From Owenweeksia sp. (GTDB lineage: Bacteria > Bacteroidota > Bacteroidia > Flavobacteriales > Schleiferiaceae), in contig NZNV01000007.1 in NCBI GenBank assembly GCA_002695025.1, positions 1-64,000 of the forward strand: a stretch of DNA of 64,000 bases. Direction: 5' to 3'. Below are positions 45,803 to 54,016 of this stretch, in pieces. Position 1 is the stretch's first letter. The number at the start of each line of letters is the position of its first letter. A program made the translations under genes and the position numbers. The notes beneath the pieces are model-generated. The model saw only the letters and a program-made list of their open reading frames with translations, was not told where the DNA came from and did no database searches.

Positions 45803-45871
45803 TGGGGCATCTGCCTCATGAAAGCTGTCTTCCTGGTACCGAGCCCCCTAAAATCAGGGCGTATGCCTCAT
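45803..45871. promoter_or_regulatory. Paired dyad-like sites between system 3 and its divergent neighbour
   Basis: TGGGGCA-TC-TGCCTCA (45803-45818) is a dyad with one mismatch. A second element at 45856-45871 matches it as a direct repeat in 13 of 16 positions (GGGGCATCTGCCTCAT versus AGGGCGTATGCCTCAT). The centres are 52 bases apart, five turns. By analogy with systems 1 and 2 these are candidate sites of the system 3 regulator. Confidence 0.5.
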
Positions 45872-45918
45872 TTCAAAAAGTGATGACTCTCAGCAACTTG
45901 CGTACAAATTAACTTCAC

Positions 45919-47583
45919 ATGAAAAATAAGATTTACCTAAGTCTCAGTTTACTGCTCCTACTAGGGTTTACCCATCTTCCGGCCCAGAAGTTGGACGTAA
46001 GCGAAATTGAAATTGAACTGAGTAAAGACGCCAGAAAAGCGCAAAAAAAACGTAAAAGCACTTTTACAGACCTGGGCGTATACTGGAACCAGGATCGCAC
46101 CGAGCTCTACAAGATTTTTGTCTACCAGATCAAAGACGATCCTAAGATGTACGAGCTCTTCATTTTTGATGAGACCGGACACTTGAAAAACAGTGAAACG
46201 GGTGAATTCACCGCTAATGCCCTGAAGAAATACAACCTGCAACCAGCGGGTGAGTTATTAAGCAACGAAGGACCTGATATCAGTGAACAACAGTACGGCT
46301 ATTTCCGCAGAAGCACCCTGGCGGGGAGGCCCACCCTCAACATCGGCCATTTTGAGAACCGTTACTACAAGGGGGTGTGGTATGGCTATCGTTTTGAAGA
46401 AGACGAGGATTATAAACTGGAGGAGCGCTTTTGGCCGGATTTCTCTTTTGCCGTTCAGGGTTCTTCCGTTCAAAACACCTCCAGTCATCTCTTAAAGAAA
46501 CGCACTGGCCTGGGGCGGATACTACAAGGGGAGCGCAACTACATCCCCATGGATGGCAAAGTTGTACTGGGTGGCCTGATGGCCACTACGGAACAGAAAA
46601 CCTACCTCACCGGCATCTACGATCTTCAGAAAGGTATCTGGGAGGTAAAGCATGAAAACCCGATGGAAAGCAAGGTAAACTTTACCGGAGCCTACCTCGA
46701 AAAAGACAACAATCAAGGTGCTTACACCCTGCTGGTGTGTGAAAAAGGCTACCTGCTGCTGGACATTGGCTCCGAGGGAAAGATACGTCACCAAACCTGG
46801 TTACCCCTGGAGAACACCCAGAAGAACGGCACGCCCCAGTTTTGGGAAATGCAGCTTACGGATCAAGGCGGTCTTTTTCTATTTCACCCTATACCCGGAG
46901 GCTATACCACCAAAAAAATGGACCTGGCTCTATTTGAGGTTAAGGACGGTAAGGTGCTGAACCAGGCACTTATTCCGTATGACGAACAAAAGGAAAAGCT
47001 GGTGGAAGCTCCTAAAACCAAATCCAGTTACTCCAGGATCATCGGCTTTCATGTAGATGGTCTGGAAAAACTGAGCAATGGTAACCTTCTGATCATGGCA
47101 CATACCTCCTCCCCGGTTATCACCAACCTGATATTTCAGGTGCAGCCTGATCTCTCACTGCAAAACATTTTTATGATAGATGCGGTGCCGCATACCCGTG
47201 AAAAAACCATTGAAGACCCTTTTGCCGGCTTTTTACCGGGACAGCTTTACCCGGCTGGCAATAACTCCTATTATTGGATTACCAGGGATATACCGGGAAA
47301 ACTATTACCGGGGATTCATACCAGTACCAGTTCCTCCGGTGGCAAAGGCGGTCCCGGGAGTATAAAGACGGTTACCACCACCACCCTCCGCGTTGATGAA
47401 GTGTACGCTTATTTCAAAGTAGTCAAAATTGATCTTGCCGAGGGCTCTATCAGCAAAATCTTTTATCCTGAAAAATTACTGTCACTGGGAGCTGAGCCTG
47501 CAGAAACCAGTAAAAACAACAATCTATTCATCAATGTACTGGGCAGCAAAAGCGGCCAGTATTACAACTTGATTCTTAAATAA
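45919..47583 (+). CDS. Secreted hypothetical protein, probable beta-propeller
   Basis: 554 residues with a signal peptide (MKNKIYLSLSLLLLLGFTHL...PAQ, cleaved near 23). Alternating strand-like blocks with periodic Gly, Trp and Tyr across the mature part (YLTGIYDLQKGIWEVKHEN; GNLLIMAHTSSPVITNLIFQ) look like a WD/kelch-type propeller, but no family is recognised. No T9SS sorting domain is seen, so it is probably periplasmic. It is divergent from system 3 and shares the intergenic dyads. The next gene follows 20 bases after. Confidence 0.72.
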   Translation: MKNKIYLSLSLLLLLGFTHLPAQKLDVSEIEIELSKDARKAQKKRKSTFTDLGVYWNQDRTELYKIFVYQIKDDPKMYELFIFDETGHLKNSETGEFTANALKKYNLQPAGELLSNEGPDISEQQYGYFRRSTLAGRPTLNIGHFENRYYKGVWYGYRFEEDEDYKLEERFWPDFSFAVQGSSVQNTSSHLLKKRTGLGRILQGERNYIPMDGKVVLGGLMATTEQKTYLTGIYDLQKGIWEVKHENPMESKVNFTGAYLEKDNNQGAYTLLVCEKGYLLLDIGSEGKIRHQTWLPLENTQKNGTPQFWEMQLTDQGGLFLFHPIPGGYTTKKMDLALFEVKDGKVLNQALIPYDEQKEKLVEAPKTKSSYSRIIGFHVDGLEKLSNGNLLIMAHTSSPVITNLIFQVQPDLSLQNIFMIDAVPHTREKTIEDPFAGFLPGQLYPAGNNSYYWITRDIPGKLLPGIHTSTSSSGGKGGPGSIKTVTTTTLRVDEVYAYFKVVKIDLAEGSISKIFYPEKLLSLGAEPAETSKNNNLFINVLGSKSGQYYNLILK

Positions 47584-47603
47584 TAAATGCTAAAAATCTA
47601 CAC

Positions 47604-48857
47604 ATGAAAACTATAAGTCTATTTAAATTTAACGTTTGGCTACTCGGATTCATCATTCTTTTCGGCCTCCTCGCTACCAGCTCCAAAGCCCAGTATACCT
47701 GGCAATACATTGAAAACTTTGATAATGTAATGGGCCTGTATGATGCACAGCATTTTGTGGTGGAAGACGGCAACCGCAAGTATAAATACACTACGGATGG
47801 CGGCACCACGCTCCTGAATTTAGGACTCCCCATTTCCTCTCCCCGCAGATTGAGTACCGTGGAATACCTGAGCCCTACAGAAATGATGGCCCTGGTTTTT
47901 ACGGGGAGTAGCTTTGAGTTCCATAAGAGTACGGATGGCGGAGCCACGTTTAGCCCGGCCGTTAATGTACTCTCTCCGGGCATGGCCCCGCTCAACCTAC
48001 CCCAAATGGTGTTTTTTGACAATATGGAAGGTGTGGTTTATGATAAGGTCTCGTATAAAAGCGACCTGATTCCCGTACTTTTTAAAACTACCGATGGTGG
48101 AGCCAGCTGGAACCTGGCCACTGCGGACACTTTTGCTTTTGAAGATGCCTATGATATGGAAATATACCGGGCCGGACACTTTGTGGTAGCCAGCAATTTA
48201 CCGCAGGGTATTGAAATCAGTACCGATCGCGGAGCTACTTTTACTTCCCTGGCCAGCCTCCCTCCTATTACCAGCGGTATCCGCATGGCTTACGATGGCC
48301 AGCAAAACATATGGGCTACCAACATAGCCGGTTCTCAAAACGCCAACTGCTATGTTTCAGCGGATGGTGGTAACTCCTGGAACCCCTGGACAGCCGTACC
48401 GGATGGTGATGACGTGCAATTTACCCAACCCTCCAACCTGCTCATCTTCGGTTCAGCGGATACCACTGCACTGAGTACAGACGGTGGCTCCACTTTTTCT
48501 ACCGTTCACTTCCCGGCCACCAAACCCGTGGGTAGCTTATTGCGCATCCGCACCGGAGGTGACCAGCAAACCTTTTATGTGATAGACGGTACCGCCCGGT
48601 TATGGATATTAACCAATAGCCCTGGCGTAGGTATGGAGGAGTTAACCACAGCTAACCCTATCCAGCTTTACCCCAACCCGGCTCACGATCAGTTAACTAT
48701 ACAAGGTTACCAGGGTGAGGCCCGTATTTATACCCTCAACGGACAGTTATCTCAAAAATTAATGGTTGATGACCAACCTATCGATATCTCCGGCCTTACA
48801 CCCGGGATCTATTTTATAGAACTGGAAAACAGCCGCGTGAAATTCCTTAAACACTAA
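47604..48857 (+). CDS. Secreted BNR/Asp-box repeat protein with T9SS sorting domain
   Basis: 417 residues. Signal peptide to about residue 30 (SSKAQ). The mature part has repeated Asp-box motifs S/TTDGGxxF/W (KYTTDGGTTL, KSTDGGATFS, KTTDGGASWN, STDRGATFT, SADGGNSW, STDGGSTFS), as in sialidase- or sortilin-type propellers. The C-terminal 80 residues are a T9SS type A sorting domain (LYPNPAHDQLTIQG, then GLTPGIYFIELEN). Exported through the T9SS to the surface or medium. Cotranscribed with the gene 20 bases upstream; a terminator follows. Confidence 0.88.
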   Translation: MKTISLFKFNVWLLGFIILFGLLATSSKAQYTWQYIENFDNVMGLYDAQHFVVEDGNRKYKYTTDGGTTLLNLGLPISSPRRLSTVEYLSPTEMMALVFTGSSFEFHKSTDGGATFSPAVNVLSPGMAPLNLPQMVFFDNMEGVVYDKVSYKSDLIPVLFKTTDGGASWNLATADTFAFEDAYDMEIYRAGHFVVASNLPQGIEISTDRGATFTSLASLPPITSGIRMAYDGQQNIWATNIAGSQNANCYVSADGGNSWNPWTAVPDGDDVQFTQPSNLLIFGSADTTALSTDGGSTFSTVHFPATKPVGSLLRIRTGGDQQTFYVIDGTARLWILTNSPGVGMEELTTANPIQLYPNPAHDQLTIQGYQGEARIYTLNGQLSQKLMVDDQPIDISGLTPGIYFIELENSRVKFLKH

Positions 48858-48905
48858 TTACCACTTTAAGATAAAGCCATGCTCAAGCGTGGTTTCATGT
48901 GAAGG

Positions 48906-48930
48906 CGCGTCCCTTAAAAGGGCGCGTTTT
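48906..48930 (+). terminator. Intrinsic terminator after the Asp-box protein gene
   Basis: CGCG-T-CCCTT (48906-48915) pairs with AAGGG-CGCG (48918-48926) with one bulged T, followed by TTTT. Confidence 0.7.
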
Positions 48931-48980
48931 CGCATTTCAGGAAGAAGTGTAACTAAGTTTGGATTGACCTATTTTGATCA

Positions 48981-49003
48981 GAATTATCCGTTTTGGATAA
49001 TTC
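48981..49003. repeat. GGATAATTC palindrome in the 48858-49202 gap
   Basis: GAATTATCC-GTTTT-GGATAATTC is a perfect dyad. Related TTTTGGATAAT/TATT sequences occur at about 50370, 58393 and 58791. Apart from the terminator at 48906 and this palindrome, I see nothing that codes in the 345-base gap. Confidence 0.6.
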
Positions 49004-49202
49004 CTCTTAAGCAACTTTAATCTGAAAAAGTTTGTACCACCACCCGGTTCATGGGCCAGAGCCAGGTTATGCGGACGGCTCATTCTATTTACCAGACCAC
49101 TAGCTTAGAGACGTACGTACAGCCAATACCGCGCCTATGTATCCGGCCCAGGGTATTTCTACCAAAGTTATATACCGGTTTCCCCTGGCTAATTCCAGGT
49201 AA

Positions 49203-50000
49203 CTATTTGATCTCCCTGTATTTTATATTCAACACCATAGGTTCCAAAGTCTCTACGTCTTTCCATTTTGTTTCAATGGTTTCCGGCAGACCGTGTTCGT
49301 TGTACTCATAAATCCATTTATCTCCTCCTACTAATTCAAGCATATTGTGTTCAGAAGCGTTCTTCGGAATTACCGCAGCTGTACCAAAGTACGGGAGAGG
49401 CTCAAACTGAAAAATACCTTCGATACCAAAATCAGGTTTCTTCTTATCATCATATATGTAATAGCCATGTATTTCTCTGTACCCGTTTTTATACCCGACA
49501 TACCCGTCATCAGGGACCTTACGCACCAGTTCTTCAATATTTCCGGTTTCCCCGTAAAAAAAAGTAATATGCTCCTTGCCTTCTGCGTTCAGTAAACCCT
49601 TAATCTTCCCGTCTTCATAAAGAGTATAGTCCTGCGCTCCTACAAGAACCCCCTTCTGATAGGTTTCATCTCTGACAATATTTCCTTCCTGGTTGTAAAT
49701 AATATCAATGGTATGGTTGAACTGCGGGAAGGTATAATCAATATACCGGATCTTTGAAACCCTATTGTTCTCATATTCAAATTCATAATCAGAGCTTCGG
49801 TTGTGTACCGGGTCTGTGGTGATGCGCTTTACAAGTTGATTGTTTTCGTTATACACATAGTCAGCCAGTAGATTGTGGTTGTAGTCGTAGATCTTATCCA
49901 CTAAAAATTTAGCTTCCGGCTCTTGTAACTCCTTAGGCGCCTCTTTTTTGCAAGCTATTAAGAGGGTAAGACATGCGATGATCAAAAATTTGTAGTTCAT
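49203..50000 (-). CDS. Surface-type lipoprotein with YD-like repeats
   Basis: 265 residues. The lipoprotein signal MNYKFLIIACLTLLIAC puts the lipidated Cys at 17, followed by KKEAPKE. The mature part is a run of short hairpin-like units (DYNHNLLADYVYNENNQLVKR; YEFEYENNRVSKIRY; YEYNEHGLPETIE) of the kind found in YD/RHS-like proteins of Bacteroidota. Its function is unknown. It stands alone: the upstream 600 bases have no intact gene and the downstream gene converges. Confidence 0.78.
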   Translation of the reverse strand: MNYKFLIIACLTLLIACKKEAPKELQEPEAKFLVDKIYDYNHNLLADYVYNENNQLVKRITTDPVHNRSSDYEFEYENNRVSKIRYIDYTFPQFNHTIDIIYNQEGNIVRDETYQKGVLVGAQDYTLYEDGKIKGLLNAEGKEHITFFYGETGNIEELVRKVPDDGYVGYKNGYREIHGYYIYDDKKKPDFGIEGIFQFEPLPYFGTAAVIPKNASEHNMLELVGGDKWIYEYNEHGLPETIETKWKDVETLEPMVLNIKYREIK

Positions 50001-50072
50001 TTTAGGATGTTTTTAGAAATTCGTTACTCCGTCTTTTACAAAAGATTCAAAAATCATGGAAGAGGTTGCGTG

Positions 50073-50260
50073 CTAAGGGTGCTCCACTTTCCGCTTGCTG
50101 AGGAAATCGGTAAGGCTTAGCTCTATGTCATCGCCACCTAACAGGCATGCAGGTAGGCCAGGCGTTTTTTAAGGTCAGGGGGTTCACGGGGTGAAGATGC
50201 CTCTTCCTTGTATAAAGACAAGCTCGTTTTATCCTTGGAACAAGTTGAGATGCTCCTATT
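50073..50260 (-). pseudogene. Possible degraded coding remnant, two frames
   Basis: On the minus strand one frame reads KTSLSLYKEEASSPREPPDL then KKRLAYLHAC and stops at 50138. Immediately after, another frame reads GDDIELSLTDFLSKRKVEHP and stops at 50073. The two segments read like one protein tail broken by a frameshift and a stop. I do not recognise the protein, and chance cannot be excluded at this length. Confidence 0.3.
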
Positions 50261-50422
50261 TAATAAATTGAAGTATATACTTAAATAAGGCAGTCTTATT
50301 TAAGAAAAATGACCTAATGCTTAAATAAAGAGAGGGTGGATGGTTCACCCTTGGGGTGAGATGCCATCGCCATTTTGGATAATCGCTTTAACTATCCTCT
50401 TATAAATCCGGGAAGGATATAG

Positions 50423-50445
50423 CGGTGTAGTTACAAACTACACCG
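50423..50445. repeat. REP-like palindrome at the left side of the AT-rich island
   Basis: CGGTGTAGTT (50423-50432) and AACTACACCG (50436-50445) form a perfect 10-base stem with loop ACA. It is followed by GAGGGAGGG. It lies in the 611-base gap 50001-50611, which otherwise contains AT-rich DNA, the degraded remnant at 50073-50260 and the dyad at 50553-50601. Confidence 0.6.
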
Positions 50446-50552
50446 AGGGAGGGTTGTTTTGGCGGGAGTGAAGGCTAAACTCTAAAGAATCATCAACCTA
50501 AGCAACAACCATTCTTACATAACCTCACCTTTGCAATATCATTCCTAAATAT

Positions 50553-50601
50553 TTTAAACTCATCATTAATTTTTGTAAAATTGATGATATAAGAGTTTAA
50601 A
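50553..50601. promoter_or_regulatory. Large nested dyad upstream of the DUF4062-HAD gene
   Basis: Outer arms TTTAAACTC (50553-50561) and GAGTTTAAA (50593-50601) are perfectly complementary. Inner arms ATCATTAA (50562-50569) and TTGATGAT (50581-50588) match in 7 of 8. The right arm ends 10 bases before the ATG at 50612. It could be an operator for the HTH domain encoded downstream, or a hairpin that hides the translation start. Confidence 0.6.
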
Positions 50602-50611
50602 TCTTTTGAAT

Positions 50612-52192
50612 ATGCCATTTCCTCGTGTTTTTGTAAGTTCAACCTATGTAGATTTAGTAGATGCTAGGGATACAGTAACTAATTGCCTAGAGAACCTCAA
50701 AGCCAAACCTATTGTATTTGAGCGGTCGGGAATAAGTTATGATCATTCTAAACCTATGGATCTTTCCTGCTATGAATCCGTTAAAGAATGTGATATGGTT
50801 GTCTTAATAATTGGGGGTCGCTACGGAAGCTCATCTTCTAATCCAAACTCGTCCACAAATGGACTAACAATCAACTCGATAACTAAAACAGAATATTTAG
50901 AAGCTCTTGCAGCTAATATAAAAGTATTAACCTTTATTAAGGAATCTGTTCTTTATGAATATAGCACATTTAAAAATCAAACTAAAGCCCAACAAAAGAA
51001 TTTCAAACCTACTTACGTAGACAATCTCGCTATTTTTGATCTTATAACTGAAATTCATCAGCTAAAAAAAAATAACGCAATATATCGCTATCATAAAGCA
51101 TCAGACATTGAGGATGTTATTCGAAAAGAATTCTCCTTATTAGCTCAACAGGCACTTAAATCTAGCAGAAATACTCAATCCGAAAAAAAGGTATTAATTA
51201 ATGCCTACAAAATGTTCTATTATCGCAGGCAAGGTCAAATATCACTAACTAAGCTTAGCAGTATAACGAGACTAAAACGAAATTTTATATCTAGTCTTGA
51301 GAAAGTAAAAAATATAAAAAAGGAAGATAATCCTGATAAATTACCATTTAGAATGTGCGAGCTATCAGATCTTAAAAATATTGAACGAGCCTTAAATTGT
51401 GAAAATGAACTAGAAGTCGGCAAAGAAGATGATCTTCTGTCGCACTATATCAACTACTACCATTGTAACAGGGGCAAACAACCTGCTACTAAAACCAAGG
51501 CCCACAATGAGCAAATACATTTTCCAAAAAAGGCTGTAGTATTAGATTTTGATGGCACTATGACCACTAGAAATAATCGAACCACATGGGAAATGTTATG
51601 GGTGAATTTAGGCTATTCCATTAATGAATGTAACTTATATCACCGGCAGTATAGTAACAAACTCATATCCCACGAACAGTGGTGCAGAATTACTAAAGAG
51701 AAATTCCAAGCTCAAGAACTATCGGAATTAACTCTTAATTCAGTTGCTTCTGAAATTGATCTCGTAGATGGAGTTAAAGATCTTGTTGAGATATTAAACA
51801 AAAATAATATTGAAATTCATATTCTATCAGGTTCGGTTGAACAAATAATAACAAGAGTATTAGGCCCAGTACTTACCAAGAAGTTTACTCACATTCAAGC
51901 CAACAGTTTTAAGTTCACAAACAATCAGCTTTCTCATATCCAAGGAACTCCATACGATTTTGAAGGTAAAGCTACATATATTACCAACTTACTTAAAGAT
52001 CGTGGTTATAGTCCACAGGAAGTTCTTTTTGTTGGCAATTCAAGTAATGATAAATGGGCCAGTAGATCTGGAGCCGTAACATTGTGTGTCAATCCGCATT
52101 TTACAGATGGAACTGATATTAAAGAATGGTTATACTGTATTAGAGAAATGGATAGCTTAATGGAAATTTTAACATATATTCCACTGAGCTAA
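50612..52192 (+). CDS. DUF4062-HTH-HAD phosphatase fusion protein
   Basis: 526 residues in three parts. Residues 4-112: DUF4062, a TIR-like domain (RVFVSSTYVDLVDARD, FERSGISYDHSKPMDLSCYE, CDMVVLIIGGRYGS, SITKTEYLEAL). Residues 198-280: an HTH of Cro/XRE type (MFYYRRQGQISLTKLSSITR, then FISSLEK). Residues 307-510: a HAD phosphatase of the SerB-like IB group with all four motifs: DFDGT (Asp312, Asp314), LSGS (Ser406), Lys453, and GNSSND (Asp480). No membrane segment or NTPase. Codon use and base composition are far more AT-rich than in the flanking genes, which suggests acquisition. DUF4062 is often found in anti-phage NTPases; here a phosphatase takes that place. The ATG at 50612 is chosen over TTG 50606. 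Confidence 0.85.
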   Translation: MPFPRVFVSSTYVDLVDARDTVTNCLENLKAKPIVFERSGISYDHSKPMDLSCYESVKECDMVVLIIGGRYGSSSSNPNSSTNGLTINSITKTEYLEALAANIKVLTFIKESVLYEYSTFKNQTKAQQKNFKPTYVDNLAIFDLITEIHQLKKNNAIYRYHKASDIEDVIRKEFSLLAQQALKSSRNTQSEKKVLINAYKMFYYRRQGQISLTKLSSITRLKRNFISSLEKVKNIKKEDNPDKLPFRMCELSDLKNIERALNCENELEVGKEDDLLSHYINYYHCNRGKQPATKTKAHNEQIHFPKKAVVLDFDGTMTTRNNRTTWEMLWVNLGYSINECNLYHRQYSNKLISHEQWCRITKEKFQAQELSELTLNSVASEIDLVDGVKDLVEILNKNNIEIHILSGSVEQIITRVLGPVLTKKFTHIQANSFKFTNNQLSHIQGTPYDFEGKATYITNLLKDRGYSPQEVLFVGNSSNDKWASRSGAVTLCVNPHFTDGTDIKEWLYCIREMDSLMEILTYIPLS

Positions 52193-52201
52193 TTGCCCCG
52201 C

Positions 52202-52227
52202 TGGTGCGAGAATCCTTGCATGCACCA
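52202..52227. repeat. REP-like palindrome at the end of the DUF4062-HAD gene
   Basis: TGGTGC (52202-52207) and GCACCA (52222-52227) form the stem of a hairpin with further pairing inside (GAGAATCCTT). It lies 10 bases after the stop codon and 7 before the converging phospholipase-D remnant, so it may serve both as a terminator stem. Confidence 0.5.
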
Positions 52228-52233
52228 CCCCCT

Positions 52234-52578
52234 TCAGCACAACACCACTACTGTTTTTACTACCCCCCACAACCGCTCAAACTCCCGCTCATAGGCCTTA
52301 AAAGCTTTGGTATCATTTAGCACAATCACGTTCTCATAATTATGATCCGCAGCAGAGCGGGTCCAGTTGTAGCTACCGGTTAAAAGGTAATCATCGTCAA
52401 AGAGGGCAAATTTGTGATGCATATGTACACTGGTACGGTCTTCCACCACTTTGATCCCCGACAAAGCCAGGCGGTCAATGTCGGAGCCCAGATCAGCGGT
52501 TTTATCATTATCGGTGATAATGCGGATATCCTTCCCTAGGCGGTGCGCCAGCAACAGCTCGTCACTGATTTTTTGAGC
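52234..52578 (-). pseudogene. Phospholipase D-like (PLDc_2) gene, N-terminus missing
   Basis: The C-terminal part of a small PLD-family nuclease/hydrolase: KISDELLLAHRLGKDIRIIT, then DLGSDIDRL, the HKD motif HMHHKFALFDDD, and LLTGSYNWTRSAADHNYENV. Intact single-domain members have about 60 more residues before this point, including the first strand and helix. Here the frame is closed by a TGA at 52579-52581, and the DNA upstream belongs to a different, AT-rich membrane-protein gene. The only possible starts are TTG codons. The HKD half that remains is complete, but without the first strands the fold should not form. Confidence 0.78.
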
Positions 52579-53041
52579 TCAATGAGATCATTGATGATGT
52601 AAAAACAATTATAATCACTTCTATAGTAAGAAGGAAAATGACCCCCCACTTCAGGTTCGTATCGAAAAAAAATTTAATCAGCAAGGGGATATAAAAAAGC
52701 ACAAGATTATACAAACTACCAAAAACAGCTCCCATACCAGCAGTCTCAGATATATCGTCATCTTCTTCCTCTTTATCTTCTTTTTCATCCTTCTTTTGAT
52801 CAGAATTCCTTTGGCTATTATTATCCTCACTAGATACTAAAGTCGATAAAAAACTATTAATAAGCCAAGGAGGTCCTGCAATTGATATCGATAAGATCAA
52901 TACATAACCAAAATTATATGTTGATGCCAAGTCAGGTATGAACATATGAATAAATAATAAGCCCGGTGGAATTACAGAGATGAGCACACAGACAGCGAAG
53001 AAAATGCTAATTCCCTTAAGATTAGAAAAGCTAAAGTTCAT
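52562..53041 (-). CDS. Small multi-pass membrane protein
   Basis: 159 residues with four hydrophobic segments (about 9-32, 44-66, 104-121, 130-152) and a highly charged cytosolic loop between the second and third (SEDNNSQRNSDQKKDEKEDK). No family recognised. AT-rich like the DUF4062-HAD gene, and it ends inside the open frame of the truncated PLD gene (17 bases of overlap), which suggests the two were joined by rearrangement. It may be an accessory protein of the island. The 130 bases upstream contain AGTATACTTCT and AGAAGTATACT as an inverted pair (53059-53069, 53129-53139). Confidence 0.65.
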   Translation of the reverse strand: MNFSFSNLKGISIFFAVCVLISVIPPGLLFIHMFIPDLASTYNFGYVLILSISIAGPPWLINSFLSTLVSSEDNNSQRNSDQKKDEKEDKEEEDDDISETAGMGAVFGSLYNLVLFYIPLLIKFFFDTNLKWGVIFLLTIEVIIIVFTSSMISLSSKNQ

Positions 53042-53171
53042 TTCAAAAGTGACTCATCAGTATACTTCTCTCAAAAATAAAAAATACTCATCACCTTGAG
53101 CCTTTAATAAGCTAAACTTTTAGTTTAGAAGAAGTATACTACTCAATTGCATTACAAATAAGTTCACATTC

Positions 53172-53945
53172 TTAGCCCTGACGATTTTTAAGCGTACGCA
53201 CTTCGTTCTCCAATTCTCGCAGGCGCAAACGGAAAGCATCCGGGTTACCAATATTTTTAGTCACCACCAAACACACCTGCCATACTCTTTGAACCTCTTT
53301 AGAGGCTACGGTGACTTGGTAATGATCGGGATGAAGTGGTTCCAATACAAGATTGCTCAGGTTTTTAGCATTCAGCCTGCGGTAATACAATTGCTTCCTG
53401 GTTTCAAAGATGTAGAGCTTACTGCTTTCCACTTGGTTCAGGTCAAACTTATCCGGGCGGCAGCCCACCACTACATCTTGTTTACCGGCTCCGGAACCGT
53501 GGTACACCATAGCATCATCGTTCAGCTCAAAAGCCCGGTAATTCATGCCCTTTAGGAGAGGTAGCTGGATTACCGGCAAAACGGACGATTTAATTTCTCC
53601 GGCCAGGTAAGCCTGCTGCTCGGCCTGTGACACATAAGGCACCGGGATAATATCCACCGGTACTTTGGAAGGCGATAAATTGTGCTTCACCTCCCCGGCC
53701 AGCTCTTCCTTAAAGATGTCGAAACGGGAAAGATCGTTCACGGAAAGCTCCTTGGTGAGCAGGTCATCTATACTAATGCCAAAATGATTAGCAATTTGTA
53801 GAACAGTAGCTATTTTAGGTTCCGCCCTACCCTCTTCATACGAGCCAATACTGGCCCGCTTCATATCGAACAAGTCCGCAAAGTCACTCTGACTAAGGTT
53901 TTTCACGCCCCGTATTTTCTTTATATTGGTTCCGATCACTGACAT
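53172..53945 (-). CDS. XRE-family regulator with S24/LexA-like C-terminal domain
   Basis: 257 residues. The N-terminal Cro/CI-type HTH (about 6-62) reads IKKIRGVKNLSQSDFADLFD and MKRASIGSYEEGRAEPKIAT. The C-terminal domain (about 95-220) resembles the S24 peptidase-like domain of phage repressors (VPYVSQAEQQAYL, GRAF-like ELNDDAMV), but a catalytic Ser-Lys pair is not evident, so it is probably a sensing domain. A short coiled end follows. Its promoter region holds a dyad, in keeping with autoregulation. Base composition is normal for the chromosome. Confidence 0.85.
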   Translation of the reverse strand: MSVIGTNIKKIRGVKNLSQSDFADLFDMKRASIGSYEEGRAEPKIATVLQIANHFGISIDDLLTKELSVNDLSRFDIFKEELAGEVKHNLSPSKVPVDIIPVPYVSQAEQQAYLAGEIKSSVLPVIQLPLLKGMNYRAFELNDDAMVYHGSGAGKQDVVVGCRPDKFDLNQVESSKLYIFETRKQLYYRRLNAKNLSNLVLEPLHPDHYQVTVASKEVQRVWQVCLVVTKNIGNPDAFRLRLRELENEVRTLKNRQG

Positions 53946-53975
53946 AGCTCAAAATATTTTTGCTAACTTTTTTGG

Positions 53976-54016
53976 CAAATCTAAAAATATTAGTAAATTA
54001 GCTCTGTAAAGCTAAT
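53976..54016 (-). promoter_or_regulatory. Promoter and operator-like dyad of the XRE regulator
   Basis: TAGATTTG (53983-53976, minus) is a full -7 box about 31 bases before the ATG. ATTAGC (53997-54002) and GCTAAT (54011-54016), 8 bases apart, form a dyad over the -33 position, where a repressor would block transcription. A further GCTAA copy is at 53962. Confidence 0.55.

Noticed and set aside
49051-49311. 86-codon plus-strand frame near the lipoprotein gene
   Set aside because: It overlaps the 3' end of the clear lipoprotein gene on the other strand and has no domain or promoter.
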